A DNA stretch of 64,000 bases from CAWCDJ01 sp963836015 (GTDB lineage: Bacteria; Acidobacteriota; Terriglobia; Bryobacterales; Bryobacteraceae): positions 868,001-932,000 of the forward strand of contig CAWIIF010000002.1 of NCBI GenBank assembly GCA_963836015.1, in the 5' to 3' direction. The notes beneath the pieces are model-generated. The model was not told the origin of the DNA, ran no database searches, and worked only from the letters and a program-made list of their open reading frames with translations. Position numbers and translations under genes: made by a program. This document shows, piece by piece, positions 52,830 to 61,366 of this stretch. The first letter of the stretch is position 1. Each line of letters starts with the position of its first letter.

Positions 52830-53356
52830 CGACAGAGTAGCCAACTCAGATGTCTTACCGGACAGCAGCGCCGATGATAGCGGAGGGACCACGAAAAGGA
52901 GAACCCTCCTCATGTTTTATGCGGTACGGGCTACGGCCCCAACCCGCGCGCCTAGTCCGAGGCAGCTCCCGACGGATCATGACTATGCGGTTCCGACCCG
53001 CGAATATCAGAGTGATCAATCGTCGCGTTTGCTCCTCCGCTGTCATCCGCCTGCTGTCCAAAACCCAAAACCAAAGGCTCTCAAAGCTCACCAGCGGGAA
53101 CGTGTTCCCCCCTACGCCCGCCCGTCGATCTTGGTCGATACCAGAACGGTGCTCGCCGTCAAGGGTTCGCTTCGCCGCGCCAAACTGCGGCGCGCCCTTG
53201 ACGGCTCCGCGCCGTTCCAGCCAGACGATGATCGCGACGGGCGGCTCCGGCGGGAACACTCGACGGCCCGCGGAAAAAACAAAGGCCGGCGTTCCTCCCG
53301 TTGGTCGGAACGCCGGCCCAGATCAAAACACCGTCCAACCCGGGGGGGCTTGACAG
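52830..53356 (+). ncRNA. Structured non-coding 3' arm of the IS element, candidate bridge RNA
   Basis: No protein-like reading frame fits here. Several hairpins are visible: GGAGGG with CCCTCC near 52880-52907; GTCAAGGG (53158-53165) with CCCTTGAC (53195-53202), enclosing CGCCGC (53173-53178) with GCGGCG (53187-53192); and a perfect 12-bp stem at 53284-53295/53307-53318. In the IS1111 subgroup the bridge RNA is encoded downstream of the recombinase, so this arm is where it should be. Exact RNA ends and guide loops are not determined. Confidence 0.5.
53272..53318 (-). terminator. Strong rho-independent-like terminator on the minus strand
   Basis: GGCCGGCGTTCC (53284-53295) pairs perfectly with GGAACGCCGGCC (53307-53318) around an 11-base loop. 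Reading the minus strand the stem is followed by TTTGTTTTTT (53283 down to 53274). It lies about 50 bp after the receptor stop and inside the right arm of the IS element, so it would stop receptor transcripts before paralog A. Confidence 0.75.
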
Positions 53357-53369
53357 GGTCGCTCCATAT
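53357..53369. repeat. Right inverted repeat of the IS element
   Basis: GGTCGCTCCATAT, the exact inverse of 51599-51611. Its last base is the last base of the receptor's TGA on the minus strand, so insertion took place at the very end of the receptor gene, or the element supplies part of the stop. Confidence 0.85.
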
Positions 53370-56300
53370 CAAAACTGGAACTTAGCCGCGAGCTGTAGAA
53401 TCCGCGGATCGCCCGCACTGAGTATCTTGCCGAACGTGGCCGAGTTCCTGGACGCCACGGGAAGGCTGAAATTGGTGTGGTTCAGCAGGTTGAAAAACTC
53501 GAAGCGAAGTTCAAACCGCGCGCCCTCGCGAATCTGGAAAGAGCGGGTCATGTTGGCATCGACATCGAAGAATCCCGGGCCCACCAGGGAGTTGTAGCCG
53601 GCATCGCCAAACGTGCCGAGGGCATTCGCGGCAAAGGCCGAGGGATTGATCCAGATCAGCGAGTGGGTATCCCGCACGTAAGGACTCCCGATTACGTTGG
53701 GACGGTCCTGGCGAACGCCTGTCAGGGAATTATCCACACCGGTCAAGGGATTGAAGGGGAATCCGGTGTGCAGAGTGATGAGGCTGCCAAGCTGCCAGTT
53801 GCTGAACACTTCATTCATTGCGCGGTTGCTAAACCGCGGGACTTCGTAAACGAGCGAGTTGGTCCAATTGTGGCGCAGATCGAAATCGCACGGACCGGTA
53901 TCGGCGTTGCGATTGTATGGGTTTTGATACTGCGCAGATCCGATGCTATTGCGGTTCCCATAGGTTTCGGCGTTCTGCATACAGTGGGACCACGTGTACA
54001 CGGACAACAGCGTAAAACTGTGGGCGAACCGGTGTTGGGCGGAGATGCGGAGCGCGTTGTAGCTGGTGTTGACTCCGTCGTCGGCAAGGGTCAGGTTCGA
54101 ATAGAAGGGTCCCTGCGTGGGGCTCAGCTGGGTCAACAGGCGCCGCTGCTGTGTGTTCGCGACGGTCGAGGAGCCGGGGACATAAATCGCCGGGTTCCCC
54201 TCGATCGAGGCTCGCAAGTGCGTAGCCTTGTTGCCGAGGTAGGCGGCGGTCACCAGCCAGTCAGGACCAATCTGGCGCTGGTAACTCAGATCCCATTGCT
54301 GGTGATACATGTGATGCAGGTTCAGAGGGAAGCCAATGTATTGTCCCGCCGACGGGAAAGTGGTGCCGGGTGCGGGAGGGATGGGCGTCGGAAAGGGATT
54401 GCCGCCGGGATAGGTGAGATACGGATTGGAAAGCCCGCCGGCGGGCGCAGTGAGCGCGACGTTGTAGCCCCAGGGAGCAGAAGCGCCGAAATCGCGGGCG
54501 GTAAAGGTCTCCGGCGTATCAAAGAAGACGCCATACGAAGTCCGGATGCTCTGGACGCCCTTTCCGGAAGGATCCCAAGCCAGCCCGATGCGGGGAGCGA
54601 ATCCCAGCCAATTGCCGTTCGCGTAAGACTTGGGGATTCCGGGATCGCCATAAAACTCCAGGCCCGCGGGGGCATTGGGATAGACCGTGGAATGCGTTCC
54701 GGCCAAAAATGCGGCCATCGAGAAGTACTGCCCGCGGGCCAGATTGTCGTGCTCCGGAAGCGAAGGCTCCCAGCGGACCCCGACATGCAGGTTCAACCCC
54801 TTGGCGAGGCGAATATCGTCCTGCACGTATGCTCCTAAATACATTTCGCGCAGTCCGATTTGAAACGCGTTCCCCTGGGTCAGGGCACTCGGACGGCCGA
54901 TCATGTAATCTGCAAGGGCATCGTTCGTGAGCGAGCCGTTAAACGTCCATTCGCCGTTGACCACGTTCACGTTCACCTCTTCCATGCGCATTTGCATGGC
55001 TTCGGCGCCGAAGATGAAGTGGTGCCGGCCGCGGATCAAATCCACGTCGTCGGATAGCTGATACGTGTTTCGCGTGAACGTTGCGGGGGCATTGGATCCG
55101 CCGCCGACGGTGAACTTGTTCGAGACAGTCAGGTCGATGAAGTGCGGGTAGCCGTTGAACATTTGGGAGCCCAGGGAAACCAGGTTGGGCATTTGCGGCG
55201 ATACGGCGCGGTTGTTCACCAGCCGGTTGTAAGTGAGGTGCAGGGCGTTGACGAAAGACGCGGTGCTGAACTGGTCGGCAACGACCGCCGACGTTGCCCG
55301 CTCCTCCAGGCCCGAGCGGGTGGTAGTGAGGATATTGTCCGAGTATTCGACCGGGTTGTCATAATCGGCCACAAAGAAGCGTCCGTACACGGTATTGCGG
55401 GTGCTCTGAATCCAGTCCACCCGGCTCACGTATTGGTTTTCGTTGTTCGGGTTTGGAATAGAATACAGAATTCTGCCGCAGGGGTCGGCGGACACCGGGA
55501 TCAACTTCGCCAGCGCAACGGCCGGAGCGCTGAAGCGGCTGGGGCTGATGAAATTGTTGGGAAACGGCGCGCCGTTGGAGGGATCGATCAGGCTGACAGG
55601 CTTGCCGCTGGTCTGGCAGCCGGCCGATTCGATCTGGCTAAAGTCTCCGCTCAAAACGGCCTGGGTGGGAACGAAACTGATGGTTTGGGGCGGCGCGGTT
55701 CGCGTCCGCGTCGCCTGGAAGCCGTTAAACAGAAATATCTTGTCTTTGCGGATGGGGCCGCCGACGGTGCCGCCGAACTGATTGCGCCGCAAAGAGTCCT
55801 GTGTTGCGGCGAAGAAGTTCCGCGCGTTCAAGTCCCCGTTGCGGACAAACTCGAACAGGTCTCCGTGGATCTGGTTGGTGCCGGATTTCGTGACCGCGTT
55901 TACCACCGCATACGGGTGCAGGCCGTACCGCGCCGAGACCCCGTTGGTCTGGACGCTGAATTCCTGAAGAGCGTCGGGGAATGGGAACGGCAGGTTGACC
56001 GCGGAATGAGAATCGTTGTGGTCTCCTCCGTCCAGCAGATAGTTGTTACCGTTCTCCTGGCCGCCGGAAATGGATACTCCGACCGAGCTCACGTAGTCGT
56101 GAGTCGTGATGAAGCGGCCAGCGGCGCCGGGCGGGACGCTCGCGCCGCCCGAAAGCAGAATGAGGTCGGTTGCCTGCCGTCCGTTCAGCGGGAGATCGAC
56201 GATGCGCCGCTGGTCGATGACTTCGGATACGGAGGTGTCCCGTGTTTCGACCATTGCCGCGTTCGCCGAGACCTCCACCTGCTGGGAAACCGCTCCGACC

Positions 56301-56620
56301 TGCAACGCTACGTTGATCTGGACATTGTTGCCCACCTGGAGCGTAACGCCGGATCGAACGTAGTTACTGAAGGACGCCGCACTAACCTCCAGACGGTAAG
56401 GGCCCACCGGCAGATTCGGAAGAATATACGCTCCGTCCGCGCTGCTCACGGTGGATGCTGTCTGTCCTGTGTCCGTCTGAATCGCTCTAACTTGCGCATT
56501 GGGGACTGCCGCACCAGTGGGATCGGTGACATCACCGTGAATGGTTGCGTTAGCGACGGCTTGAGCATGTAGTGCCGCGTGGCACCAGAGAACCAGCGAA
56601 ACGGCAATAAGGTATCTCAT
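53369..56620 (-). CDS. TonB-dependent-receptor-like outer membrane protein with carboxypeptidase-regulatory-like domain
   Basis: This intact 1083-residue protein has a signal peptide (IAVSLVLWCHAALHAQA), then the regulatory-like domain ATIHGDVTDPTGAAVPNAQV at about 24-105. A plug region follows (VVDLPLNGR-type, RRIVDLPLNGRQATDLILLS) and then a large beta-barrel ending FEFFNLLNHTNFSLP and AAKFQF. It follows paralog B by 28 bp on the same strand, so the two are co-transcribed, and paralog A would be third were it not for the IS element. Genes of this kind import or bind glycans or other polymers; the exported partners suggest substrate processing. Confidence 0.92.
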   Translation of the reverse strand: MRYLIAVSLVLWCHAALHAQAVANATIHGDVTDPTGAAVPNAQVRAIQTDTGQTASTVSSADGAYILPNLPVGPYRLEVSAASFSNYVRSGVTLQVGNNVQINVALQVGAVSQQVEVSANAAMVETRDTSVSEVIDQRRIVDLPLNGRQATDLILLSGGASVPPGAAGRFITTHDYVSSVGVSISGGQENGNNYLLDGGDHNDSHSAVNLPFPFPDALQEFSVQTNGVSARYGLHPYAVVNAVTKSGTNQIHGDLFEFVRNGDLNARNFFAATQDSLRRNQFGGTVGGPIRKDKIFLFNGFQATRTRTAPPQTISFVPTQAVLSGDFSQIESAGCQTSGKPVSLIDPSNGAPFPNNFISPSRFSAPAVALAKLIPVSADPCGRILYSIPNPNNENQYVSRVDWIQSTRNTVYGRFFVADYDNPVEYSDNILTTTRSGLEERATSAVVADQFSTASFVNALHLTYNRLVNNRAVSPQMPNLVSLGSQMFNGYPHFIDLTVSNKFTVGGGSNAPATFTRNTYQLSDDVDLIRGRHHFIFGAEAMQMRMEEVNVNVVNGEWTFNGSLTNDALADYMIGRPSALTQGNAFQIGLREMYLGAYVQDDIRLAKGLNLHVGVRWEPSLPEHDNLARGQYFSMAAFLAGTHSTVYPNAPAGLEFYGDPGIPKSYANGNWLGFAPRIGLAWDPSGKGVQSIRTSYGVFFDTPETFTARDFGASAPWGYNVALTAPAGGLSNPYLTYPGGNPFPTPIPPAPGTTFPSAGQYIGFPLNLHHMYHQQWDLSYQRQIGPDWLVTAAYLGNKATHLRASIEGNPAIYVPGSSTVANTQQRRLLTQLSPTQGPFYSNLTLADDGVNTSYNALRISAQHRFAHSFTLLSVYTWSHCMQNAETYGNRNSIGSAQYQNPYNRNADTGPCDFDLRHNWTNSLVYEVPRFSNRAMNEVFSNWQLGSLITLHTGFPFNPLTGVDNSLTGVRQDRPNVIGSPYVRDTHSLIWINPSAFAANALGTFGDAGYNSLVGPGFFDVDANMTRSFQIREGARFELRFEFFNLLNHTNFSLPVASRNSATFGKILSAGDPRILQLAAKFQF

Positions 56621-56648
56621 CAGTTTCTCCTCGTAGTGCGGTTGGGCA

Positions 56649-58166
56649 CTATCCCCGGCCCCAAATTTCCCGCAACGTGTCGCCGGCGGCGGTTAAATTG
56701 GCGAGCCACATCTCGACATATTCGCGCGACAACACGACTCCGTCGGCGCCCGCGCCGAGCGCCGACCTTACCGATTTCCTGACGTCATCCGGTGTGGTCC
56801 GCTTGTCGGTGCGCGCCGTGGGAACGTCAATATCGATACCCGGGTATATTTTGACCCGGCCCTCCACGCCCGCAATCGCTCGCCTGGTTTCCCGCGCGAC
56901 ATAATCGGCGGGAAGGCCGGCATGGTGAAGCTCGGCGTAAGGAGGGCCTTCATAGTTCATGATTTTGTAAAAGAACGGGAGAAAGTCCTCGGGCTTCGCA
57001 TCATGGAAGACCGTCGCGCTGAGACGGTCGAGGTAAGTTGCCAACCGGGGCCCGGCCGCGTTGTTGTAAGTCGCCAACTTCAAAAAGTCCGAATATTCCC
57101 TGGTCCTGGAGTAATCCTCTTCGGCCCGGTAGAACGGGCTGAAGGTCATGTTCTGCATGATGTGGAAGCCGAACGGCTTCTCCGGCGCGATGGACTTCCC
57201 GATTCCGTACAGCTCGCTGCGCACCTCGTGATAGCTGTCCGTCCACAGCTTCTCCCATGCCAAAATTTCGGGGTATTGAGTCAACAGGCGCCAGAAGGTG
57301 ATGAAGTAACCGTCAACTGGGCGCCGGTCGCTCGCCGCGGCCTGAAACAACTGGTCGAGGAGGCGGTACCCTTCATTCGCCCGTTCGGCGGAGATGTCTC
57401 GGGCCCGTGCCTTGGCGCGACAGTGTTGACAAAAGCAGGTGATTCCGCGAGTGGAGAAGATCCCGCCGATCATGTTCTGAAGAGGGCCCATGCGCTCGCA
57501 GCCCCAGGCTATGCCGTCGATTTCGGAGGGATAACCATTCAGAAGGCTCTGAATCTTCCCGCCGAGGTGCGCCCGGTAATCGGGGTTGTTGAAGCATGCA
57601 CTGGTGGTGCGGCGCCCGTAGATATCGATCTCGCTCACTTTCGTGAAGTTTTTGATACTGCGGTTCATGATGGGGAACGCGTTGTTATAGTCCCAGGCAA
57701 AGAAGTCCATGCCGCGGGCCTTGGCTTTGGGCGCCACTTCGGCGATGACGTTGAACTTGCCGTAATCGGGTGAGCGGAAATCCTTAATGATGGTGTCGGC
57801 GAAATACTTGGGGTCGTAATCGTAGAAAGCGCCGCCCACGAACTCCGGGCCGCCTGCCTTGCCGTGGTCCGGAAGGGGAATCGGACCGTTGGGGGTCATG
57901 CGAGCTTCGGAATAATCATACGTGTACGCCCAAACCGTATTGACCGCGCCCTTCTGCTGAAGGTTGTCCAGGGCGCGGTCGATGCCCTCGTCGACCCAGG
58001 CATACGGCTTCATCTGGATCGCGACGAAGTTCTTCCGCTGCCTGGTCGCCACGGGCGCCCTCTGCGGAGCAGACCGGGCCTCCCGCAGCGCGCCCTGCGT
58101 CAGAAACGCGGCGCACGCGGAACATAGCTTCAGAAATCCTCGACGTCCACCCAGAGATGGCAACAT
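56649..58166 (-). CDS. Tat-exported protein of unrecognised family (paralog B)
   Basis: This 505-residue protein (ATG 58166) has a twin-arginine leader (GGRRGFLKLCSACAAFL). It shares with paralog A the opening FVAIQMKPYAWVDEGIDRAL, the SACFNNPDYRAHLGGKIQSL segment, GIAWGCERMGPLQNMI, a C-x-C-x2-C cluster (CFCQHCRAKA), the DYVARETRRAIAGVEGRVKI region and the ending VVLSREYVEMWLANLTAAG. The in-frame extension to 58409 overlaps the divergent regulator and lacks a leader, so I reject it. The fold is probably a glycosidase-like TIM barrel. It is the first gene of the receptor operon. Confidence 0.72.
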   Translation of the reverse strand: MLPSLGGRRGFLKLCSACAAFLTQGALREARSAPQRAPVATRQRKNFVAIQMKPYAWVDEGIDRALDNLQQKGAVNTVWAYTYDYSEARMTPNGPIPLPDHGKAGGPEFVGGAFYDYDPKYFADTIIKDFRSPDYGKFNVIAEVAPKAKARGMDFFAWDYNNAFPIMNRSIKNFTKVSEIDIYGRRTTSACFNNPDYRAHLGGKIQSLLNGYPSEIDGIAWGCERMGPLQNMIGGIFSTRGITCFCQHCRAKARARDISAERANEGYRLLDQLFQAAASDRRPVDGYFITFWRLLTQYPEILAWEKLWTDSYHEVRSELYGIGKSIAPEKPFGFHIMQNMTFSPFYRAEEDYSRTREYSDFLKLATYNNAAGPRLATYLDRLSATVFHDAKPEDFLPFFYKIMNYEGPPYAELHHAGLPADYVARETRRAIAGVEGRVKIYPGIDIDVPTARTDKRTTPDDVRKSVRSALGAGADGVVLSREYVEMWLANLTAAGDTLREIWGRG

Positions 58167-58340
58167 TTTCGTCCCTCTGGGGCGGAATGCTATCACCGGC
58201 GCCGGTGGATGGCGTGCCCCTTTTAGGTCCCTTGGATGTCTCCTGGTAAACCGCGGGAAACACAGCAGTTCGCTCAACTTGTCCCTTGGGATCGGTCCCA
58301 TGCGCTGAGGCGATGCCGGATGATATAGAATCGTTCCACT
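58167..58340. promoter_or_regulatory. Divergent control region between paralog B and the wHTH-PD40 regulator
   Basis: The 174-bp gap holds the promoters of both transcripts. I do not see a clear -35/-10 pair or a long palindrome. It is the natural place for binding by the winged-helix regulator encoded at 58341. Confidence 0.4.
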
Positions 58341-60482
58341 ATGGGATGTAAGGGTTTGCACTTTGCAGCTTTCGAAGTCAACCTGTCGATCCACGAACTG
58401 CGCAAACATGGGGTGCGGATCAAGCTATCGGAACAGCCGTTCCGGGCGCTGATTCTGATGCTGGAGCACCATGGCGAAGTAGTCACCCGGGAGGAATTGC
58501 GCAGAGCTTTGTGGCCGGACCAAAACTGGGGCGACCTGGACCACCGGCTGAATAAAACGATCAACCGCATTCGCGAGGCGCTAGGAGATTCCGCTGACAC
58601 TCCACGATTCATCGAGACGCTCCCCCGGATCGGATACCGCTTTCTGGTTCCGGTAGCGCCGCCGCAAACCGAAGCGCCGACTCCGCCCATGCCCGTGCCG
58701 CAGCAGCCAGACCCCCGGCCGCGACACCACCGTGGCGTTCTGCCCGGGTGGCCCCTGGCCGCGGCGATTCTGGTTGCGGTTGCGCTGGCCGTTCCCGCTG
58801 CGTTCCGGGCCTTCGCCAAAAGATCCGGGCCGCCGCTCTCCGGATTCGAAGCCACGCCCCTAACTACGTTTCTCGGGTCGGAGCGTTATCCATCTTTTTC
58901 GCCCGACGGGAGCCAGGTTGCTTTTGCGTGGGACGGCGAAGCGCAAAAGACCTTTCACATCTTCGTTATCAAAGTGAACCCGGGCGCACCTCGCCAGTTG
59001 ACGAGCGGCTCCGCGAAAGACTACGGGCCGGCATGGTCGCCCGACAATCGGACCATCGCGTTTCTACGGGAATCGCGGGCGGGGAGTGCCGAGGTTCGGC
59101 TGATTCAATCCGACGGGACTGGGGAACGAAAGGTCGCGGACCTGGTGCCGGCTTCCACGGATCACCCACTCTCCTGGACCAAGGACCCGCACTGGCTGGT
59201 GGTTTCGGCGAATTCTGCCGGCGACGGGCCTCCCGCGCTGTTCCTGCTCTCGACCGAAACGGGAGAGCGGCGCCGCATCACTTCGCCGCCGCTGCAATCG
59301 GGCGGCGATCTCAGCCCCGCGATATCGCCCGACGGCCGGATGCTGGCGTTCACACGCGCGACCACCACCGCGTGGCGCGATATCTTCGTGGTGCCGCTTT
59401 CGCCGGACCTTTCGCCCACGGTCGAGCCCTTCCGAGTCACCAATCTGCGCCGCGTGATCGATTCGGTGACATGGACGGCGAACGGCCGCTCTCTTTATTT
59501 CCCGGCGGGTGCAACGCTGGCCGGAGTCCGCTTCCTGTTTCGGGTGAACGCATCGCCCGGCGTTGAAAACGGAGGCTTCCTGGAGACCGGGATCGAGGGC
59601 AGCGACCCCGCGGTTTCTCCCACCTCGCCCGAACTGGCATACGTGCGGAACAACATCGAGCAGACCAGCATCTGGCGGGTTCAGGTGTCGGAACACCCGC
59701 CGGGGCCTTCCCGATGGCTGCGCCTGATGTCTTCCACGCGGCGCGACTTCACGGCCGATATCTCTCCCAATGGGAAAGAGCTGGTATTCAGTTCCGACCG
59801 TTCCGGCCCGACCGAAATCTGGGTTTCGAACCTCGATGGTTCCGACTTGCGGCGGATCACGTCGTTGGGGGCGTCCCCGCGGTGGTCTCCCGACGGTCGT
59901 CATGTCGCTTTCGAATCGACGTCCGACGGCCAGTCCGAAATCTGCGAAATCGACGTGCAGACCGGCACAAAGCTGCGGCTCACGAACGACCCCGGAGCGG
60001 ACATCTATCCGAGCTGGTCGAGAGACGGCAAATTCGTTTACTTCTCCTCGGACCGCACCGGCAGCCCGCAAATCTGGAAGATACCGAGCGGGGGCGGGCG
60101 TGCGACCGAGATCACCCACGGCGGTGGCAGATACGCGGTGGAGAGTTTTGACGGAAAGACGATCTACTACACGACGGCTCAGCAGCCGGCGGCGATCCGC
60201 CGGGCGCCGGCCAACGGCGGCACGGAAACGGATCTCGTTCACGACGTGGTGGGGCTGTCCGCAATCGCGACGGCGCCGGATGGACTTTACTACCTCTCCC
60301 CCACGAGTTCGAATGCAACGGAATTGGACCTCTATCAGTTTGCGACCGGTAGCAGCCGCCAGATTGCGGTAATCGATCATCCGCTGCACCATGTGCTTTC
60401 GAGTCCGCCGGATGGGCGCTCGGTGGTCCTTACGGAAATCGACCGGCAGGACAAGGACCTGATGCTGGTTCCTATACGGTGA
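58341..60482 (+). CDS. Membrane-anchored winged-helix regulator fused to PD40/TolB-like propeller
   Basis: This 713-residue protein has three parts. The N-terminal OmpR/CadC-type winged helix (about 5-105) contains IKLSEQPFRALILMLEHHGE and FIETLPRIGYRFLVPV. A single membrane segment (about 134-154, WPLAAAILVAVALAVPAAF) follows. The outer part is a beta-propeller of PD40 repeats (YPSFSPDGSQVAFAWDG, YGPAWSPDNRTIAFLRE, ADISPNGKELVFSSDRSG, YPSWSRDGKFVYFSSDR and others). This one-component layout is common in Acidobacteria. It is divergent from the paralog/receptor operon, making it the likely local regulator that reads a periplasmic signal. Confidence 0.88.
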   Translation: MGCKGLHFAAFEVNLSIHELRKHGVRIKLSEQPFRALILMLEHHGEVVTREELRRALWPDQNWGDLDHRLNKTINRIREALGDSADTPRFIETLPRIGYRFLVPVAPPQTEAPTPPMPVPQQPDPRPRHHRGVLPGWPLAAAILVAVALAVPAAFRAFAKRSGPPLSGFEATPLTTFLGSERYPSFSPDGSQVAFAWDGEAQKTFHIFVIKVNPGAPRQLTSGSAKDYGPAWSPDNRTIAFLRESRAGSAEVRLIQSDGTGERKVADLVPASTDHPLSWTKDPHWLVVSANSAGDGPPALFLLSTETGERRRITSPPLQSGGDLSPAISPDGRMLAFTRATTTAWRDIFVVPLSPDLSPTVEPFRVTNLRRVIDSVTWTANGRSLYFPAGATLAGVRFLFRVNASPGVENGGFLETGIEGSDPAVSPTSPELAYVRNNIEQTSIWRVQVSEHPPGPSRWLRLMSSTRRDFTADISPNGKELVFSSDRSGPTEIWVSNLDGSDLRRITSLGASPRWSPDGRHVAFESTSDGQSEICEIDVQTGTKLRLTNDPGADIYPSWSRDGKFVYFSSDRTGSPQIWKIPSGGGRATEITHGGGRYAVESFDGKTIYYTTAQQPAAIRRAPANGGTETDLVHDVVGLSAIATAPDGLYYLSPTSSNATELDLYQFATGSSRQIAVIDHPLHHVLSSPPDGRSVVLTEIDRQDKDLMLVPIR

Positions 60483-60516
60483 AAGGTCGCACGAACATTG
60501 TGTTTCGTGTGGAGGG

Positions 60517-61008
60517 GTGATAGCCTTGGCGGCCATGATCACGACGGGGTTGGTGAGCCGCCTAGGTGCGCTAATCGGTATCCTGGCGGCGACCACGGCT
60601 GCGCAGACCAGCGCTGCCAACTGGAACAGCGTCAAGACTCTCACAGCGGGAACCCAGGTGCGGGTCACGGCCGGGGCGCGCACGGTCCACGGCCAGATCG
60701 ACCGGATCACGGACGACGCGCTGGTGGAGACGTCCGGAAAAGGCCAGGAGACCTTCGAACGGCAACAGGTATCGGTGGTATCGGTAAGGAAACCAAGCCA
60801 TCGCAAAAGGAACGCGCTGATCGGCCTTGGTGCCGGGACTGGCATTGGGCTGGGTGTGGGCATCGCCGCCCGATCCCGCCCGGGCCAGTTGGAGATTATC
60901 CCTAACGGCGCGGTAACGGCGGCATTTACGGTCGCCGGGGCGATCGGCGGAACGATTGTGGGAGCCGTCATCCCGACGGGCGGCTGGCGCGAAGTCTACA
61001 GGAAATAG
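60517..61008 (+). CDS. Small exported/membrane protein, function unknown
   Basis: This protein is 163 residues from GTG 60517 or 157 from ATG 60535. It has a hydrophobic start (LGALIGILAATTAAQTSA), a small strand domain (VKTLTAGTQVRVTAGAR, VHGQIDRITDDALVET) that resembles an SH3/Sm-like barrel, a basic spacer (KPSHRKRN) and a C-terminal glycine-rich membrane hairpin (LIGLGAGTGIGLGVGIA, AAFTVAGAIGGTIVGAVI). This order recurs in acidobacterial proteins. It may be co-transcribed with the regulator 34 bp upstream. Confidence 0.65.
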   Translation: MIALAAMITTGLVSRLGALIGILAATTAAQTSAANWNSVKTLTAGTQVRVTAGARTVHGQIDRITDDALVETSGKGQETFERQQVSVVSVRKPSHRKRNALIGLGAGTGIGLGVGIAARSRPGQLEIIPNGAVTAAFTVAGAIGGTIVGAVIPTGGWREVYRK

Positions 61009-61014
61009 CTGCGC

Positions 61015-61363
61015 TTATGCCTTGGCTCCGCGAAAGTACCGGGTCGCCGGGAGGCGGAAAAGGAGATACGCGATCAATGCGCACAACACAGCGTGCACCG
61101 CGAACTGGGATACCGAGTGGAGCGCGCCCACGATGACGTGGAATGCAATCCAGGCCAGCCCCAGCCAGCGCGCCCAGTTACGGCCGCGGAGCATGTAGAT
61201 CCCGGCGATGATCGCGAGGAGACGCACGAAGGAAATCCCCACGAGATCGTATGGGAACGGATGTAGCGCCTTGAAATCGGTGAGGTGATAAACGAGCCCG
61301 ATCGCACCAGTCGCAATGAACAGAACAGCCGACGGCGGTTACCGAGACCGGACGGGCATTCAT
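61015..61363 (-). CDS. Small membrane protein with four hydrophobic segments (frameshifted)
   Basis: Most of the protein reads YDLVGISFVRLLAIIAGIYM, NWARWLGLAWIAFHVIVGAL and FAVHAVLCALIAYLLFRLP. In that frame there is no start before a stop near 61335. A well-placed ATG at 61363, 3 bp after the ABC permease stop, reads MNARPVSVTAVGC in another frame. Dropping one base at 61324/61325 joins them as VTAVGCLFIATGAIGLVYHL and gives a protein of about 115 residues. It would be the third gene of the ABC operon. The function is unknown. Confidence 0.65.
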
Positions 61364-61366
61364 GAC

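Larger units (their letters stand above)
51599..53369 (+). mobile_element. IS110/IS1111-family insertion sequence, about 1.77 kb
   Basis: A perfect 13-bp inverted repeat marks the ends: ATATGGAGCGACC at 51599-51611 and its exact inverse GGTCGCTCCATAT at 53357-53369. Between them lie one transposase gene (51699-52829) and a roughly 530-bp non-coding 3' arm. Inverted repeats of this length and a long non-coding region after the transposase fit the IS1111 subgroup. The right end touches the stop codon of the TonB-type receptor, and the left end lies 24 bp upstream of paralog A, so the element separates genes that probably formed one operon. The true tips may extend a few bases beyond the repeats. 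Confidence 0.85.

Noticed and set aside
52850..53385. Plus-strand frames of 157-167 codons in the IS 3' arm
   Set aside because: They lack domain-like order, overlap each other in different frames and span strong hairpins, so a non-coding structured arm is the better explanation.
59064..60971. 635-codon minus-strand frame opposite the PD40 regulator
   Set aside because: Antisense of regularly spaced PD40 repeats; no start signal and no recognisable motif.
61178..61363. 61-codon frame starting at ATG 61363 as a separate gene
   Set aside because: Only its first dozen residues look real; the rest is out of frame with the hydrophobic segments, so the ATG is better joined to the frame at 61015 by a one-base correction.
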